From: Geothrix sp. 21YS21S-2
GTDB lineage: Bacteria > Acidobacteriota > Holophagae > Holophagales > Holophagaceae
Direction of reading: 5' to 3'
Length of the DNA: 64,000 nt
NCBI RefSeq assembly: GCF_030846775.1
Contig: NZ_CP132910.1
Coordinates: 3,971,001-4,035,000, forward strand
The position numbers and the translations under genes are program-made. Numbering within the stretch: the first letter of the stretch is position 1; each line of letters begins with the position of its first letter. Positions 17,962 through 26,625 of the stretch are shown piece by piece. The notes under the pieces are model-generated. The model ran no database searches, had not been told where the DNA came from, and saw only the letters and a list, made by a program, of their open reading frames with translations.

Positions 17962-17986
17962 AACGGCCCCCTTCCAGGGGGCCGTT
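17962..17986 (+). terminator. Rho-independent-type hairpin after the receiver-GcvH gene
   Basis: A perfect 10-bp stem (AACGGCCCCC with GGGGGCCGTT) and a 5-nt loop lie 17 bp after the stop codon. Only a weak T-rich tail follows (CGCGTTT). It probably closes the Fe-S/NrfD/kinase operon. Confidence 0.75.
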
Positions 17987-18072
17987 CGCGTTTCCGGCTG
18001 CATGTAACACTTATGACAGAGCTCTTGAATTATTGAAGGTAAGCTAGTCCTTCCAACCGCCAGGGGGTAGCC

Positions 18073-18810
18073 ATGAAGTTCCTCGATGCGCTCAGGACCG
18101 TCCTCGTTCTCGCCGCCTGCGCGTTCGCACAGGCCCAGACCGACGTCACCGTCTACACGTACAACGACCGGCCCCCCTTCGTGGTGGACAAGGCGAAGCA
18201 GGACGGCCTCGAGTACCGCCTCTGCCAGTGGCTGACGAAGGAGAGCCGGACCTACCGCTTCACCCTCAAGGTGGTCACGGCCCCCGAGGCCAAGGCCATG
18301 GTGGACAAGGGCGAACTCAAGGGCGTCCTCCTGGGCGTCAACAAGGTCTGGTTCCCGGAACCGGTGCGGGCCGCCAGCCTGTGGACCCCCGCGATCCTGT
18401 GGGACCGCAACCTGGTGGTGTCCCTCGACGCGAAGAAGGTCGAGTACGCCGGACCCGCGTCCCTGGCGGGCCTGAAGCTCGCCGGCGTCGGCGGCTACGC
18501 CTACCCCGCCCTGACCGAGGCCGTGAAGGAGGGCCGCATCCAGCGTCTGGACTGCGGATCCGAGATCCTGGCCCTCCAGGCGGTGGCCGGAGGCAAGGCC
18601 GACGTGACCATCGTGAGCGAGTGGACGCTGATGTACGCCCAGCTCCGCCTGGACATCCCGGGCAACTTCTACCAGTCCAACAAGCCCTTCCTGGAATTCG
18701 AGCGGGTCATCCTCGTGCCGCCCGCCCAGAAGGAGCTCTACGAGCACCTGGTGAAGCTGCTCACCGACGTGCGGAAGAACGCCGGCTGGCAGGAGGCGAC
18801 CTCGCTCTGA
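18073..18810 (+). CDS. Periplasmic solute-binding protein, family 3 type (ABC/MltF-like)
   Basis: This 245-residue protein has a signal peptide (MKFLDALRTVLVLAACAFAQA) and a type II periplasmic-binding fold. Its start is VTVYTYNDRPPFVV, with GLEYRLCQWL and later LAGLKLAGVGGYAYP and GGKADVTIVSEW. No transporter genes flank it, so it may act as a receptor, for example for the upstream kinase system, or serve a remote ABC importer. The ribosome binding site is the G-rich CAGGGGGTAG. A terminator hairpin precedes it, so it has its own promoter. The ligand is unknown. Confidence 0.75.
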   Translation: MKFLDALRTVLVLAACAFAQAQTDVTVYTYNDRPPFVVDKAKQDGLEYRLCQWLTKESRTYRFTLKVVTAPEAKAMVDKGELKGVLLGVNKVWFPEPVRAASLWTPAILWDRNLVVSLDAKKVEYAGPASLAGLKLAGVGGYAYPALTEAVKEGRIQRLDCGSEILALQAVAGGKADVTIVSEWTLMYAQLRLDIPGNFYQSNKPFLEFERVILVPPAQKELYEHLVKLLTDVRKNAGWQEATSL

Positions 18811-18829
18811 GCCGGGCCTGACGCGGAAA

Positions 18830-18853
18830 CGCCGGGGCCCAGGGGCCCCGGCG
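18830..18853. terminator. Bidirectional hairpin between convergent genes
   Basis: A 10-bp GC stem (CGCCGGGGCC with GGCCCCGGCG, 4-nt loop) lies between the binding-protein stop (18810) and the peptidase stop (18873, other strand). There is no strong T-run on either side. Confidence 0.65.
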
Positions 18854-18872
18854 CCGGATCCGCACGCTGATC

Positions 18873-21800
18873 CTAGAAGCCGGCCTTGTTGGGATACGCG
18901 GGCTTCGCGGGGTGTTTGGGCGGATTCTTCCTCAGGGCGTCCTCCACTTCCCTGATCGCCCTGTCCAGCTGCGGATCCTTGCCCTGGGCCGTGAGGGCCG
19001 GGTCGTCGATCACCTCGATGTCGGGGTCGACGCCGTGGCCCTCGATCATCCACTTCCCGTCGGTGGAGTAGATGCCGAAGGTGGGCACGGTGATGTTCCC
19101 GCCGTCGATGAGGGCGGGGGCGCCGCTGATGCCGATGAGGCCGCCCCAGGTGCGCCGCCCGATGAGGGGGCCCAGGCCCGCCTGGCGGAAGTAGAAGGGG
19201 AAGCAGTCGCCGCCCGATCCGCTCCAGCCGTTGATGAGCATGGCCATGGGGCCGTTGTGGGCGGTGACGGGCCACTGCCAGTCCTTGCCGTCCCGGACGC
19301 CCCAGTAGTTGAGGACCTTCCGTCCCAGCAGCTCGGTGAAGCGGTCGGGGATCTGGCCTCCGCTGTTGAAGCGCTCGTCGATGACGAGGCCTTCCTTGTC
19401 CCACTGGCCCTGGAACTGGCGCACCAGGTCGGTCTGGCCGCCGATGCCGGTGTCGGGGACGTAGATGTAGCCGATGCGGCCCCCCGAGGCCTTGTCGACG
19501 TAGGCGCGCATGGCCTCCACCCAGGCCTGGTAGCGCAGCGGGCCTTCGTTGCCGATGGTGTCGACCAGGATGTCCCGGGCGCCTTCCCTGCCGGGCTTGT
19601 CGTTCACGGTCAGGAGCACGGTCTTGCCCGCCAGGCCCTGGAAGGCGGCCCAGGGGTCCGATTTCGTGTCCAGGGCCACGTGGTCCACCGCCAGGAGGTA
19701 GTCGCCTTCCTTGACGTTGAGGCCGGGCTGGGCCAGCGGCGCCTTGGCGGCGGCGTCCCAGGAGGCGCCGCGCAGGATCTTCTTGATGCGGAACTGGCCG
19801 TTCTCCAGGGCGAAGTCCGCCCCCAGGAGGCCGACGGCGCGCCTCTGCGGCGTCTCCACGTCCCCGCCGCCGCGGTAGGCGTGGGAGGCGTTCAGTTCGG
19901 AGATGAGCTCGCCGATGACGAAGTTCACGTCCTCGCGGGTGGCGCATTCGTCCAGGAGCTTGCCGTAGCGGGCCTTCATGACCTTCCAGTCCACCCCGTG
20001 CATGGCCGGATCGTAGAACAGGTCCCGCTCCAGGCGCCAGGTGTCGTTGAAGATCTGCCGCCACTCCGCGGCGGGGTCGACCTCCATGGGAAGGTCGGCG
20101 GTGGGCATCTTCTTGTCCAGCTTCTGGTCGGCCTTGATGTCCAGGAAGGCATAGGTGTCCTTGCGCTTCACCAGGACCTTGCCGCCTTCGGCGGCCACGG
20201 CCGCGCCGTCCACGTCGGCCAGGATCGTCTTCTCCTCCCGCTCCTCCAGGTCGTAGAAGTGGAGGTTGCCCTTGGATTCCCCGTCGGGGTTCTGCTGGGG
20301 GATGCGCCGGTAGACCAGCTTGCCCTTCACGGCGGCCAGGTCGGCGATGTTCCCGGCGGGCGGGGGCAGCAGGACCATGCGGCCCTCGAGGCCGTCCAGG
20401 TCGATGTCCACGGGCTTGGGGGCGGGCTTGTCGGCCTTCTTCTCGGCTTTCTTCTCGTCCTTCTTGTCGTCCTTCTTCTCATCCTTCTTGTCGGCGTCGG
20501 CGTCGTTGCGCGCCGCCACCGGCGAGGCCACGTCCTTGCGGAGGGGGATGGCCGCCAGGCGCGTGGTGTTGGCGTAGACCCAGGTGGGGTCCAGGTCGCT
20601 GTAGGTGGGGCTGAAATTCTGGCCCGTGGTGAGGAACAGGTACTTCCCTTCCGGGTCGAAGGCCACGTCGCCGGCGCTGTAGTAGGGGGAGGTCGCCTGG
20701 GTGACCTTGCCGTCCCGGGTGTCGTAGAGCTTGACCACGCCGTTGCGCCGGGGGGAGTCGATGACGTACCCGAACCAGCGGCTGTCGGAGGACCAGCTGC
20801 CCCGGAACTGCTCCATGCCGCCATCCATCATGAAGAAGCCCTTGTCGATGGCCGTGACCTTGCCCGTCTCAAGCTCGCAGACGTGGATGCGCATGGCCTG
20901 GTCGCCGAAGACCACCCGCTTGCCGTCGGGGGACCACTGGATGTTGTAGCGGAATCCGGGCCCCAGGTGGGTCACCTGGCGCTCCTCCCCGGAGCCGTCC
21001 GCGGCCTTCAGGCAGAGTTCGTACTCGCCGCTGCGGTCGCTGAAATAGGCGACCTGCCTGCCGTCGGGGGAAAGGGAGGGGAAGCGCTCGGCGACGCCGG
21101 GCGTGTGGGTGAGGTTCATCACGTAGCCCCGCTCCGCGGGCACCGAGAACACCTCGCCCCGGGCCTCGAACACGGCGCGTTTGCCCTGGGGGGAGGGCGA
21201 GGCGTTGCGGATGAGCTTGGAAGCGTTGTCCGTGCGCGGCTTGAGGGCGGCGCGATCGGTCACCGCCTCCACCTTCACCTCGGAGATGCTTTCCGTGGCC
21301 AGGTCGATGCGGTGGAGCCGGCCCCCGGCCTCCAGGACGATGTCGCTCGGGCCGATGGCCGGGAAGTGGGCGTCGAACTCCTTGAAGAAGGTGATCTGCT
21401 TGAAGGCCTTGGTCTTCATGTTGTAGGACCAGACGTTGCCGCGCTTGACCGCGTCGCGGTCCGACAGGAAATAGAGGGTGTCGCCGTGCCACATGGGCAT
21501 GGAGTCGTTGGACCCGCCTTCGCTGGGGAGGCGCAGGGACGTCTTCTTCTCCAGGTCGTAGAACCAGATCTCCGAGGCCATGCCGCCCCGGTACCGCTTC
21601 CAGGTGCGGAAATCGGTGGAGATGGGCATGTAGGCCAGGGTCTTCCCGTCGGGGGAGAGCGCGCCGAACTCCCCGTAGGGCACGGGCAGCGCCTGGGGGA
21701 GGCCGCCTGCCTTGGGCACGGTGAAGAGCTTGCTGAACCGGTCCCGGCCCGATTCCATGCCCGAGGCGAAGAGGATGGACTTCCCGTCGGGGGTCCAGCC

Positions 21801-22139
21801 CACGACCCGGTCCGGGGCGGGGTTGTGGGTGACGCGCACCGGCACGCCCCCGCCCACGGGCATGACGTAGACATCCATGTTCCCGTCATAATTTGCGGAG
21901 AAGGCGATCTCCTTGCCGTCGGGCGAGAACCGGGCGAACATCTCCTCCCCCTTGGGGGTGGAAACCCTCTGGGCAAGGCCACCGGTCTTGGCCACGACCC
22001 AGATGTCGGACGCGTAGGTGAAGGCGATGCGGGTGGCCGAGACATCGGGATACCGCATTAATCTCGCATCGATCTGGGCGTGGGCGGAGGCCCCCGCCGC
22101 CAGCACCATGGGCACCGTCAACCAGGTCAACGAACGCAT
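18873..22139 (-). CDS. Tricorn-like S41 peptidase (exported, with beta-propeller, PDZ and S41 domains)
   Basis: The 1088-residue protein starts at the ATG at 22139 with GGAGA upstream and has a signal peptide (MRSLTWLTVPMVLAAGASAHA). TolB/WD-like propeller repeats follow (FARFSPDGKEIAFSANYDG, FPSLSPDGRQVAYFSDRSGE). Next come a Lys/Asp-rich linker at about residues 535-565 (DKKDEKKDDKKDEKK), the tricorn C1 region (WRQIFNDTWRLERDLFYDP), a PDZ domain (VKEGDYLLAVDHVAL) and the S41 catalytic core (GYIYVPDTGIGG, GPMAMLINGWSGSGGDCFPF containing the nucleophile Ser). It probably degrades peptides in the periplasm. It follows the acyl-CoA synthetase gene by 61 bp on the same strand. Confidence 0.93.
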   Translation of the reverse strand: MRSLTWLTVPMVLAAGASAHAQIDARLMRYPDVSATRIAFTYASDIWVVAKTGGLAQRVSTPKGEEMFARFSPDGKEIAFSANYDGNMDVYVMPVGGGVPVRVTHNPAPDRVVGWTPDGKSILFASGMESGRDRFSKLFTVPKAGGLPQALPVPYGEFGALSPDGKTLAYMPISTDFRTWKRYRGGMASEIWFYDLEKKTSLRLPSEGGSNDSMPMWHGDTLYFLSDRDAVKRGNVWSYNMKTKAFKQITFFKEFDAHFPAIGPSDIVLEAGGRLHRIDLATESISEVKVEAVTDRAALKPRTDNASKLIRNASPSPQGKRAVFEARGEVFSVPAERGYVMNLTHTPGVAERFPSLSPDGRQVAYFSDRSGEYELCLKAADGSGEERQVTHLGPGFRYNIQWSPDGKRVVFGDQAMRIHVCELETGKVTAIDKGFFMMDGGMEQFRGSWSSDSRWFGYVIDSPRRNGVVKLYDTRDGKVTQATSPYYSAGDVAFDPEGKYLFLTTGQNFSPTYSDLDPTWVYANTTRLAAIPLRKDVASPVAARNDADADKKDEKKDDKKDEKKAEKKADKPAPKPVDIDLDGLEGRMVLLPPPAGNIADLAAVKGKLVYRRIPQQNPDGESKGNLHFYDLEEREEKTILADVDGAAVAAEGGKVLVKRKDTYAFLDIKADQKLDKKMPTADLPMEVDPAAEWRQIFNDTWRLERDLFYDPAMHGVDWKVMKARYGKLLDECATREDVNFVIGELISELNASHAYRGGGDVETPQRRAVGLLGADFALENGQFRIKKILRGASWDAAAKAPLAQPGLNVKEGDYLLAVDHVALDTKSDPWAAFQGLAGKTVLLTVNDKPGREGARDILVDTIGNEGPLRYQAWVEAMRAYVDKASGGRIGYIYVPDTGIGGQTDLVRQFQGQWDKEGLVIDERFNSGGQIPDRFTELLGRKVLNYWGVRDGKDWQWPVTAHNGPMAMLINGWSGSGGDCFPFYFRQAGLGPLIGRRTWGGLIGISGAPALIDGGNITVPTFGIYSTDGKWMIEGHGVDPDIEVIDDPALTAQGKDPQLDRAIREVEDALRKNPPKHPAKPAYPNKAGF

Positions 22140-22200
22140 AGCTATCTCCTGCAGGATGGATTCCTGCAAGGGTAACGCCGGAAGGGGGCCCGGGGTTTAG

Positions 22201-24165
22201 CTAGTCGGCCAGGGTGGAGAGGTCCCCCGGGTCCTCGCCCATCTCGATCGCCTTGAGGTAGCGGCGGACGATCTTCCCGGAGCGGGTCTTGGGCAGCGAC
22301 GTGCGCACCTCGATTTCCGAAGGCGTCGCGATGGGGCCCAGGTCCTGGCGCACGTGGTCCTTCAGCGAGGCCAGGAGGCCGGGTCCCTGCTCGACGCCCA
22401 CGCGCAGCACGACGAAGGCCTTGATGCGCTCACCCTTGACGGGGTCGGGGAGGCCGATGACGGCGGCTTCCGCCACGGCGGGGTGGCGCACCAGGGCGCC
22501 CTCGACGTCCGCGGTGCCGATGCGGTGGCCGGCCACGTTCATCACGTCGTCGGACCGCCCCAGCACGGCGAAGTAGCCGTCGGCGTCCTTCACGGCGATG
22601 TCGCCGGCCGTGTAGACGCCGCCCGGCACCTGGTTCCAGTAGCGCTCGTAGCGGGGGTGGTCGCCCCACACGGTGCGCATCATGTAGGGCAGGGGCCTGC
22701 GGAGGATGAGGAGGCCGCCGGACCCGGCGGGAACGGGGTTGCCTTCGGCGTCCACCACCTCGGCGGCCACGCCGGGCATGGCCTTGCCCACCTTGCCCGG
22801 GCGGGCCTCGAACGTCGGCAGGGTGCCCAGCACCGGCGCGGCGATCTCCGTCTGCCACCAGTTGTCCACGACCATGCCGTTGCTCTGGCCCGCCAGGTGC
22901 TTCTGGGCCCAGTGGTGGGCCTCGGGGTTGAGGGGCTCTCCGGCGCAGGCGATGAGGCGCAGGCGGGAGAGGTCGTACTTGGCGGGGGCCGAGGGCCCGT
23001 GGCTCATCCACATGCGGATGGCCGTGGGGGCCGTGAACATCAGGTTCACGCCGTACCGCTCGCAGAGCTCCCAGGTGACCTCGGCGCTGGGGTAGTCGGG
23101 CACGCCCTCCCGGCAGAACACCGTGGCGCCGCAGGAGAGGGGGCCGTAGACGATGAAGGAGTGCCCCACGATCCAGCCGATGTCCGACGTGCTCCAGTAG
23201 ATGTCCCGGTCGGTGATCTGGAAGAAGGCGCGGGCCAGGTAGGTCACGCCCACCAGGTAGCCGCCGGTGGCGTGCACGACGCCCTTGGGCTTGCCGGTGG
23301 TGCCGGAGGTGTAGAGGATGAACAGCGGATCCTCCGCGTCCATGGGCTCGGGCGTGCAATGGATGCTGTGGGCCTCCTGGCAGTCGTAGAAGTCGTGCTC
23401 GCGCTCGGACTCGAAGGTGAAGGGCTCGTCCCCGGGCCGGGAGCCCCGGCGGTGCACGATGACGTGGTCGACGCTGAACAGGTCGCGCACCGCCTCGTCC
23501 ACGGTGGGCTTGAGGGGTACCTTCTTGCCCCGGCGGAACGTGAAGTCGGAGCACACGACCAGCTTGGCCTGGCAGTCCTCGATGCGCGCGCGCAGTGCCT
23601 GGGTGCCCATGCCGGCGTAGACGACCGAATGGATGGCGCCGATGCGGGCGCAGGCCAGCATGGTGATGATCCCCTCGGGGCACAGCGGCATGTAGATGAT
23701 GACCCGGTCGCCCTTCTTGACCCCCATGTTCTTGAGGGTGTTGGCGAAGCGGTTCACCTCCCGGTAGAGCCGGCCGTAGGTGTAGGCGTGCTCCTCGCCG
23801 TCCTCGCCCACCCAGATGAGGGCGGCCTTGTTGCGGCGCTCCGAGTACACGTGGCGGTCGATGCAGTTCACCGTCACATTGAGCTTTCCGCCGACGAACC
23901 ACTGGTGCGCGGGGGGGTCGAAGTGGCTGACGGCGGTGTAGGGCTCCATCCAGTCCACGAGCTTGGCCCGGTCCGCCCAGAAGCCGTCGGGATCGGATTC
24001 CGCGTGGGCCCGCTCCACCGCGTCGTTGGCGAGGTGGGCTTGGCGGGAGAGCCAGATCGGCGCGGGAATGACGTTCTCGTCCCGCTGCAGGCGCTGGATC
24101 GCGGCCTGCTGGGATTCGCTCAACTGCGCTGCAACATGAAGGTCGTCACGGGGTCCGGTGGCCAT
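22201..24165 (-). CDS. Acetyl/propionyl-CoA synthetase-type AMP-forming ligase
   Basis: The 654-residue adenylate-forming enzyme starts at the ATG at 24165 behind AAAGGAG. It contains the AMP-binding P-loop YTSGTTGKPKGVVHATGGYL, the acyl-pocket motif WWQTE, the hinge region GRSDDVMNVAGHRIGTADVE and the catalytic lysine motif [12 protein letters not shown]. It belongs to the ACS/PrpE group and differs from the second, more standard Acs at 31.5-33.5 kb. It is divergent from an OYE-type gene. Substrate choice between acetate, propionate and another short acid is open. Confidence 0.88.
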   Translation of the reverse strand: MATGPRDDLHVAAQLSESQQAAIQRLQRDENVIPAPIWLSRQAHLANDAVERAHAESDPDGFWADRAKLVDWMEPYTAVSHFDPPAHQWFVGGKLNVTVNCIDRHVYSERRNKAALIWVGEDGEEHAYTYGRLYREVNRFANTLKNMGVKKGDRVIIYMPLCPEGIITMLACARIGAIHSVVYAGMGTQALRARIEDCQAKLVVCSDFTFRRGKKVPLKPTVDEAVRDLFSVDHVIVHRRGSRPGDEPFTFESEREHDFYDCQEAHSIHCTPEPMDAEDPLFILYTSGTTGKPKGVVHATGGYLVGVTYLARAFFQITDRDIYWSTSDIGWIVGHSFIVYGPLSCGATVFCREGVPDYPSAEVTWELCERYGVNLMFTAPTAIRMWMSHGPSAPAKYDLSRLRLIACAGEPLNPEAHHWAQKHLAGQSNGMVVDNWWQTEIAAPVLGTLPTFEARPGKVGKAMPGVAAEVVDAEGNPVPAGSGGLLILRRPLPYMMRTVWGDHPRYERYWNQVPGGVYTAGDIAVKDADGYFAVLGRSDDVMNVAGHRIGTADVEGALVRHPAVAEAAVIGLPDPVKGERIKAFVVLRVGVEQGPGLLASLKDHVRQDLGPIATPSEIEVRTSLPKTRSGKIVRRYLKAIEMGEDPGDLSTLAD

Positions 24166-24226
24166 GCGATCAGCTCCTTTGTTGGGAAGTGACCCCGATG
24201 CTAGACGCAATCTCATAATAGTCGAT

Positions 24227-24248
24227 GGGAAACTCCTGAAAGTTTCCC
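24227..24248. promoter_or_regulatory. Small inverted repeat in a divergent promoter region
   Basis: A perfect 8-bp dyad, GGGAAACT and AGTTTCCC with a 6-nt spacer, lies midway between the acyl-CoA synthetase (start 24165) and the OYE gene (start 24294). Its size and place suit an operator for a dimeric regulator, but no regulator gene is adjacent. Confidence 0.35.
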
Positions 24249-24293
24249 CGTGGGCCATGGTGAAATGGAGGTTCCCCCTTGTCGAGGTCGTCC

Positions 24294-25406
24294 ATGCCCG
24301 TGCTAACCGATCCATTCCAATACAAAGGCCTCCGCCTGGGCAACCGGCTGGTAATGGCCCCCATGGCCACCGGCATGGCCGAGGGCCACCGGGCCACCGA
24401 GGCCCAGGTCGAGTGGTACCGGCAGCACGCACGTTCGAGCGTGGGCCTGGTCATCGTCGAAGCGACCGCCATCCTGCCCGACGCCATCATCCTGCCCCGG
24501 AACCTGGGCGTCTGGGAGGATGCCCAGATCCCCGGCCTCGCCGCCATCGCCGGGGCCATCCAGGCCGGAGGGGCCGCCGCGGTCCTCCAGCTCGTCCACG
24601 GCGGAGGCCGCTCCGTGCGGGCCGACCCGGCCGCGGAGCGCATCGCGCCCTCCCCCGTGGCCCTCCTGCCCGGACCCGCGCCCCGGGAGATGACCGAGGC
24701 CGAGATCCAGGACGTCATCCGCGCCTTCGCCGAGGGCGCCGCCCGGGCCCGGCGCGCCGGGTTCGACGGCGTGGAGATCCACGCCGCCCACTACTACCTC
24801 CTCTCCCAGTTCCTGTCGCCCCGCACCAACCACCGCACCGACCGGTGGGGGGGGAGCGAGGAGAACCGCTTCCGCCTGGGCATCGAGGTGGCCAGGGCCG
24901 TGCGCCTCGCCGTGGGCCCCGACTGCCTCGTCTTCTGCCGCATGCACAGCGTGGAGAACGTGGAGGGCGGGCTCGGCACGGACGAGGCCGTCCGTTTCGC
25001 CCAGGCCCTGGAGGCCGCGGGCGTGGACGTCATCGACGCCTCCGGCATCGGCCAGTCCAGCCTGGGCGACTGGGAGGGCCAGCCCTTCCTCAACACCAGC
25101 TCCGTGCCCCCCAAGGGCTCCCCCGGGGGCTCCTACGCCGCCTCCGCCAGGCGCATCCGCCAGGCGGTGGGGATTCCCGTCATCACCGTGGGCAAGCTCT
25201 CCGGCCCCGGTCTCGCCCAGCGCGTCCTGGACGCGGGCCAGGCCGACCTGGTGGCCCTGGCCCGGCCCCTCATCGCCGACTTCCGCGTGGCGGAGAAGCT
25301 CCTGGCGGGCCGGGACGCGGAGATCGAGCCGTGCCTGGAATGCCTGTCCTGCTTCGCCTCCATCCGCAAGGGCTCCATCCACTGCGCCGTGAACAAGGCC
25401 CTCTGA
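24294..25406 (+). CDS. NADH:flavin oxidoreductase / old yellow enzyme family with C-terminal cysteine cluster
   Basis: The 370-residue TIM-barrel FMN enzyme starts at the ATG at 24294 (GAGGT upstream). Motifs are NRLVMAPMATG, FDGVEIHAAHYYLLSQFLSP with the HxxH/Y substrate site, NHRTDRWGGSEENRFR and DLVALARPLIADF. The last 25 residues carry CLECLSCFASIRKGSIHC, the four-cysteine pattern that ligates [4Fe-4S] in 2,4-dienoyl-CoA reductase and enoate reductase. The FAD/NADH domain that normally follows is absent. It may be a truncated or stand-alone relative needing a separate electron donor. It is convergent with the thioredoxin gene with a 1-bp gap. Confidence 0.88.
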   Translation: MPVLTDPFQYKGLRLGNRLVMAPMATGMAEGHRATEAQVEWYRQHARSSVGLVIVEATAILPDAIILPRNLGVWEDAQIPGLAAIAGAIQAGGAAAVLQLVHGGGRSVRADPAAERIAPSPVALLPGPAPREMTEAEIQDVIRAFAEGAARARRAGFDGVEIHAAHYYLLSQFLSPRTNHRTDRWGGSEENRFRLGIEVARAVRLAVGPDCLVFCRMHSVENVEGGLGTDEAVRFAQALEAAGVDVIDASGIGQSSLGDWEGQPFLNTSSVPPKGSPGGSYAASARRIRQAVGIPVITVGKLSGPGLAQRVLDAGQADLVALARPLIADFRVAEKLLAGRDAEIEPCLECLSCFASIRKGSIHCAVNKAL

Positions 25407-25407
25407 C

Positions 25408-25845
25408 CTACTTGCGCAGGCTGGCCATGTAGGCCGCGGGTCCCTGTCCCGTGGCGTAGCCCTGGTGCCTCGCCAGCTCCTCTCCCGTCCCCGACAGCAC
25501 GAGGACCGTGGGGAAGCCCGAGATCCGGTACTGCTCCTTGAGCGCCATGAGGGCCTTGAGGGCGGGATCGGCGGCGATCCGCTCCGGGGTGCGCCCGCTC
25601 ATGCGCGGGTAGTCCAGCTTGAGCAGGACGTAGTCCCTGGCCAGGCCCGGGAAGGCCGGGGTGGAGAACACCTCCTTGTCGAGCAGGACGCAGTAGGGGC
25701 ACCAGCCCGAGCCCGTGAAATCCGCCAGGATCTTCTTGTTCTGGGCCACGGCCGCGGCCTTGGCCTGGGCCAGGTCGGTGAGCCAGGCCGGCTCCTGGGC
25801 GGCGGCGGGGAGCAGGAGGGCGAGGCAGAGCGTGAGGATGCGCAT
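25408..25845 (-). CDS. Exported thioredoxin-fold protein
   Basis: 145 residues with a signal peptide (MRILTLCLALLLPAAAQ) and a thioredoxin-like domain. The active site is W48-C49-P50-Y51-C52 in the context ADFTGSGWCPYC, and the cis-proline segment is ISGFPTVLVLS. Similar DUF255/thioredoxin_7 proteins act as periplasmic thiol oxidoreductases or chaperone-like factors. It is monocistronic and divergent from the sirtuin gene. Confidence 0.85.
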   Translation of the reverse strand: MRILTLCLALLLPAAAQEPAWLTDLAQAKAAAVAQNKKILADFTGSGWCPYCVLLDKEVFSTPAFPGLARDYVLLKLDYPRMSGRTPERIAADPALKALMALKEQYRISGFPTVLVLSGTGEELARHQGYATGQGPAAYMASLRK

Positions 25846-25920
25846 GGACGGCTCCAGGGGATCCCGGGATTATCCCCCATCCCCCGTCCGGTGGACAATG
25901 GGGCATCCTCCGGAGTCCCC

Positions 25921-26625
25921 ATGCGCCCATCGCCGCGGTCGTCCATCGTCATCCTCACCGGTGCCGGCATCTCCGCCGAGAGCGGCCTGAAGACCTTCCG
26001 GGACGCCGGCGGGCTCTGGGAGAACCACCGGGTGGAGGACGTGGCGACGCCCGAGGCCTTCCAACGGGACCCGGCGCTGGTGCACGCGTTCTACAACCAG
26101 CGCCGCGCCCAGCTGAAGGAGGCGCAGCCCAACGCCGCCCACGCCGCCCTGGCGCGCCTGGAAAGGGAGTGGCCCTCCGAGGTGCTCGTGGTCACCCAGA
26201 ACGTGGACGACCTCCATGACCGCGCCGGCAGCCGGAACCTCATCCACATGCACGGGGAGCTTCTGAAGGTGCGCTGCGCGCGCTGCGCCAGGGTCCACCC
26301 CTGGGAAGGGGAGACCACCGTGGAGACCCCGTGCCCCGCCTGCGGGCGCAGCGGCGCGATGCGCCCCCACATCGTCTGGTTCGGCGAGATGCCCCTCGAG
26401 ATGGAGCGGATCGGGGAGGCCCTGGCGCGCTGCGGCCTGTTCGTGGCCGTGGGCACCTCCGGCAACGTATACCCGGCCGCGGGCTTCGTGGAGCAGGTTC
26501 CGGCCTGGACCCACACCCTGGAACTGAACCTGGAGGCCTCCAGCGTCAGCTCGAGGTTCCTCGAGCAGCGCCAGGGGGCGGCCACCGTGCTGGTGCCGGC
26601 CCTGGTGGAGGAGCTGCTGGGCTAG
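25921..26625 (+). CDS. cobB: NAD-dependent protein deacylase (sirtuin, SIRT5/CobB-like)
   Basis: The 234-residue sirtuin has the NAD site GAGISAESGLKTFRDAGGLW, TQNVDDLHDRAG, the catalytic histidine in LIHMHGELL and a zinc ribbon (CARCARV, CPACGRSG). Y58 and R61 in HAFYNQRRAQ match the Tyr-x-x-Arg signature of class III sirtuins that remove succinyl or malonyl groups. The symbol is by family similarity. It removes acyl groups from lysines in the cytoplasm, in keeping with the acyl-CoA synthetases nearby. Its stop overlaps the convergent dioxygenase stop through the shared CTAG. Confidence 0.9.
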   Translation: MRPSPRSSIVILTGAGISAESGLKTFRDAGGLWENHRVEDVATPEAFQRDPALVHAFYNQRRAQLKEAQPNAAHAALARLEREWPSEVLVVTQNVDDLHDRAGSRNLIHMHGELLKVRCARCARVHPWEGETTVETPCPACGRSGAMRPHIVWFGEMPLEMERIGEALARCGLFVAVGTSGNVYPAAGFVEQVPAWTHTLELNLEASSVSSRFLEQRQGAATVLVPALVEELLG

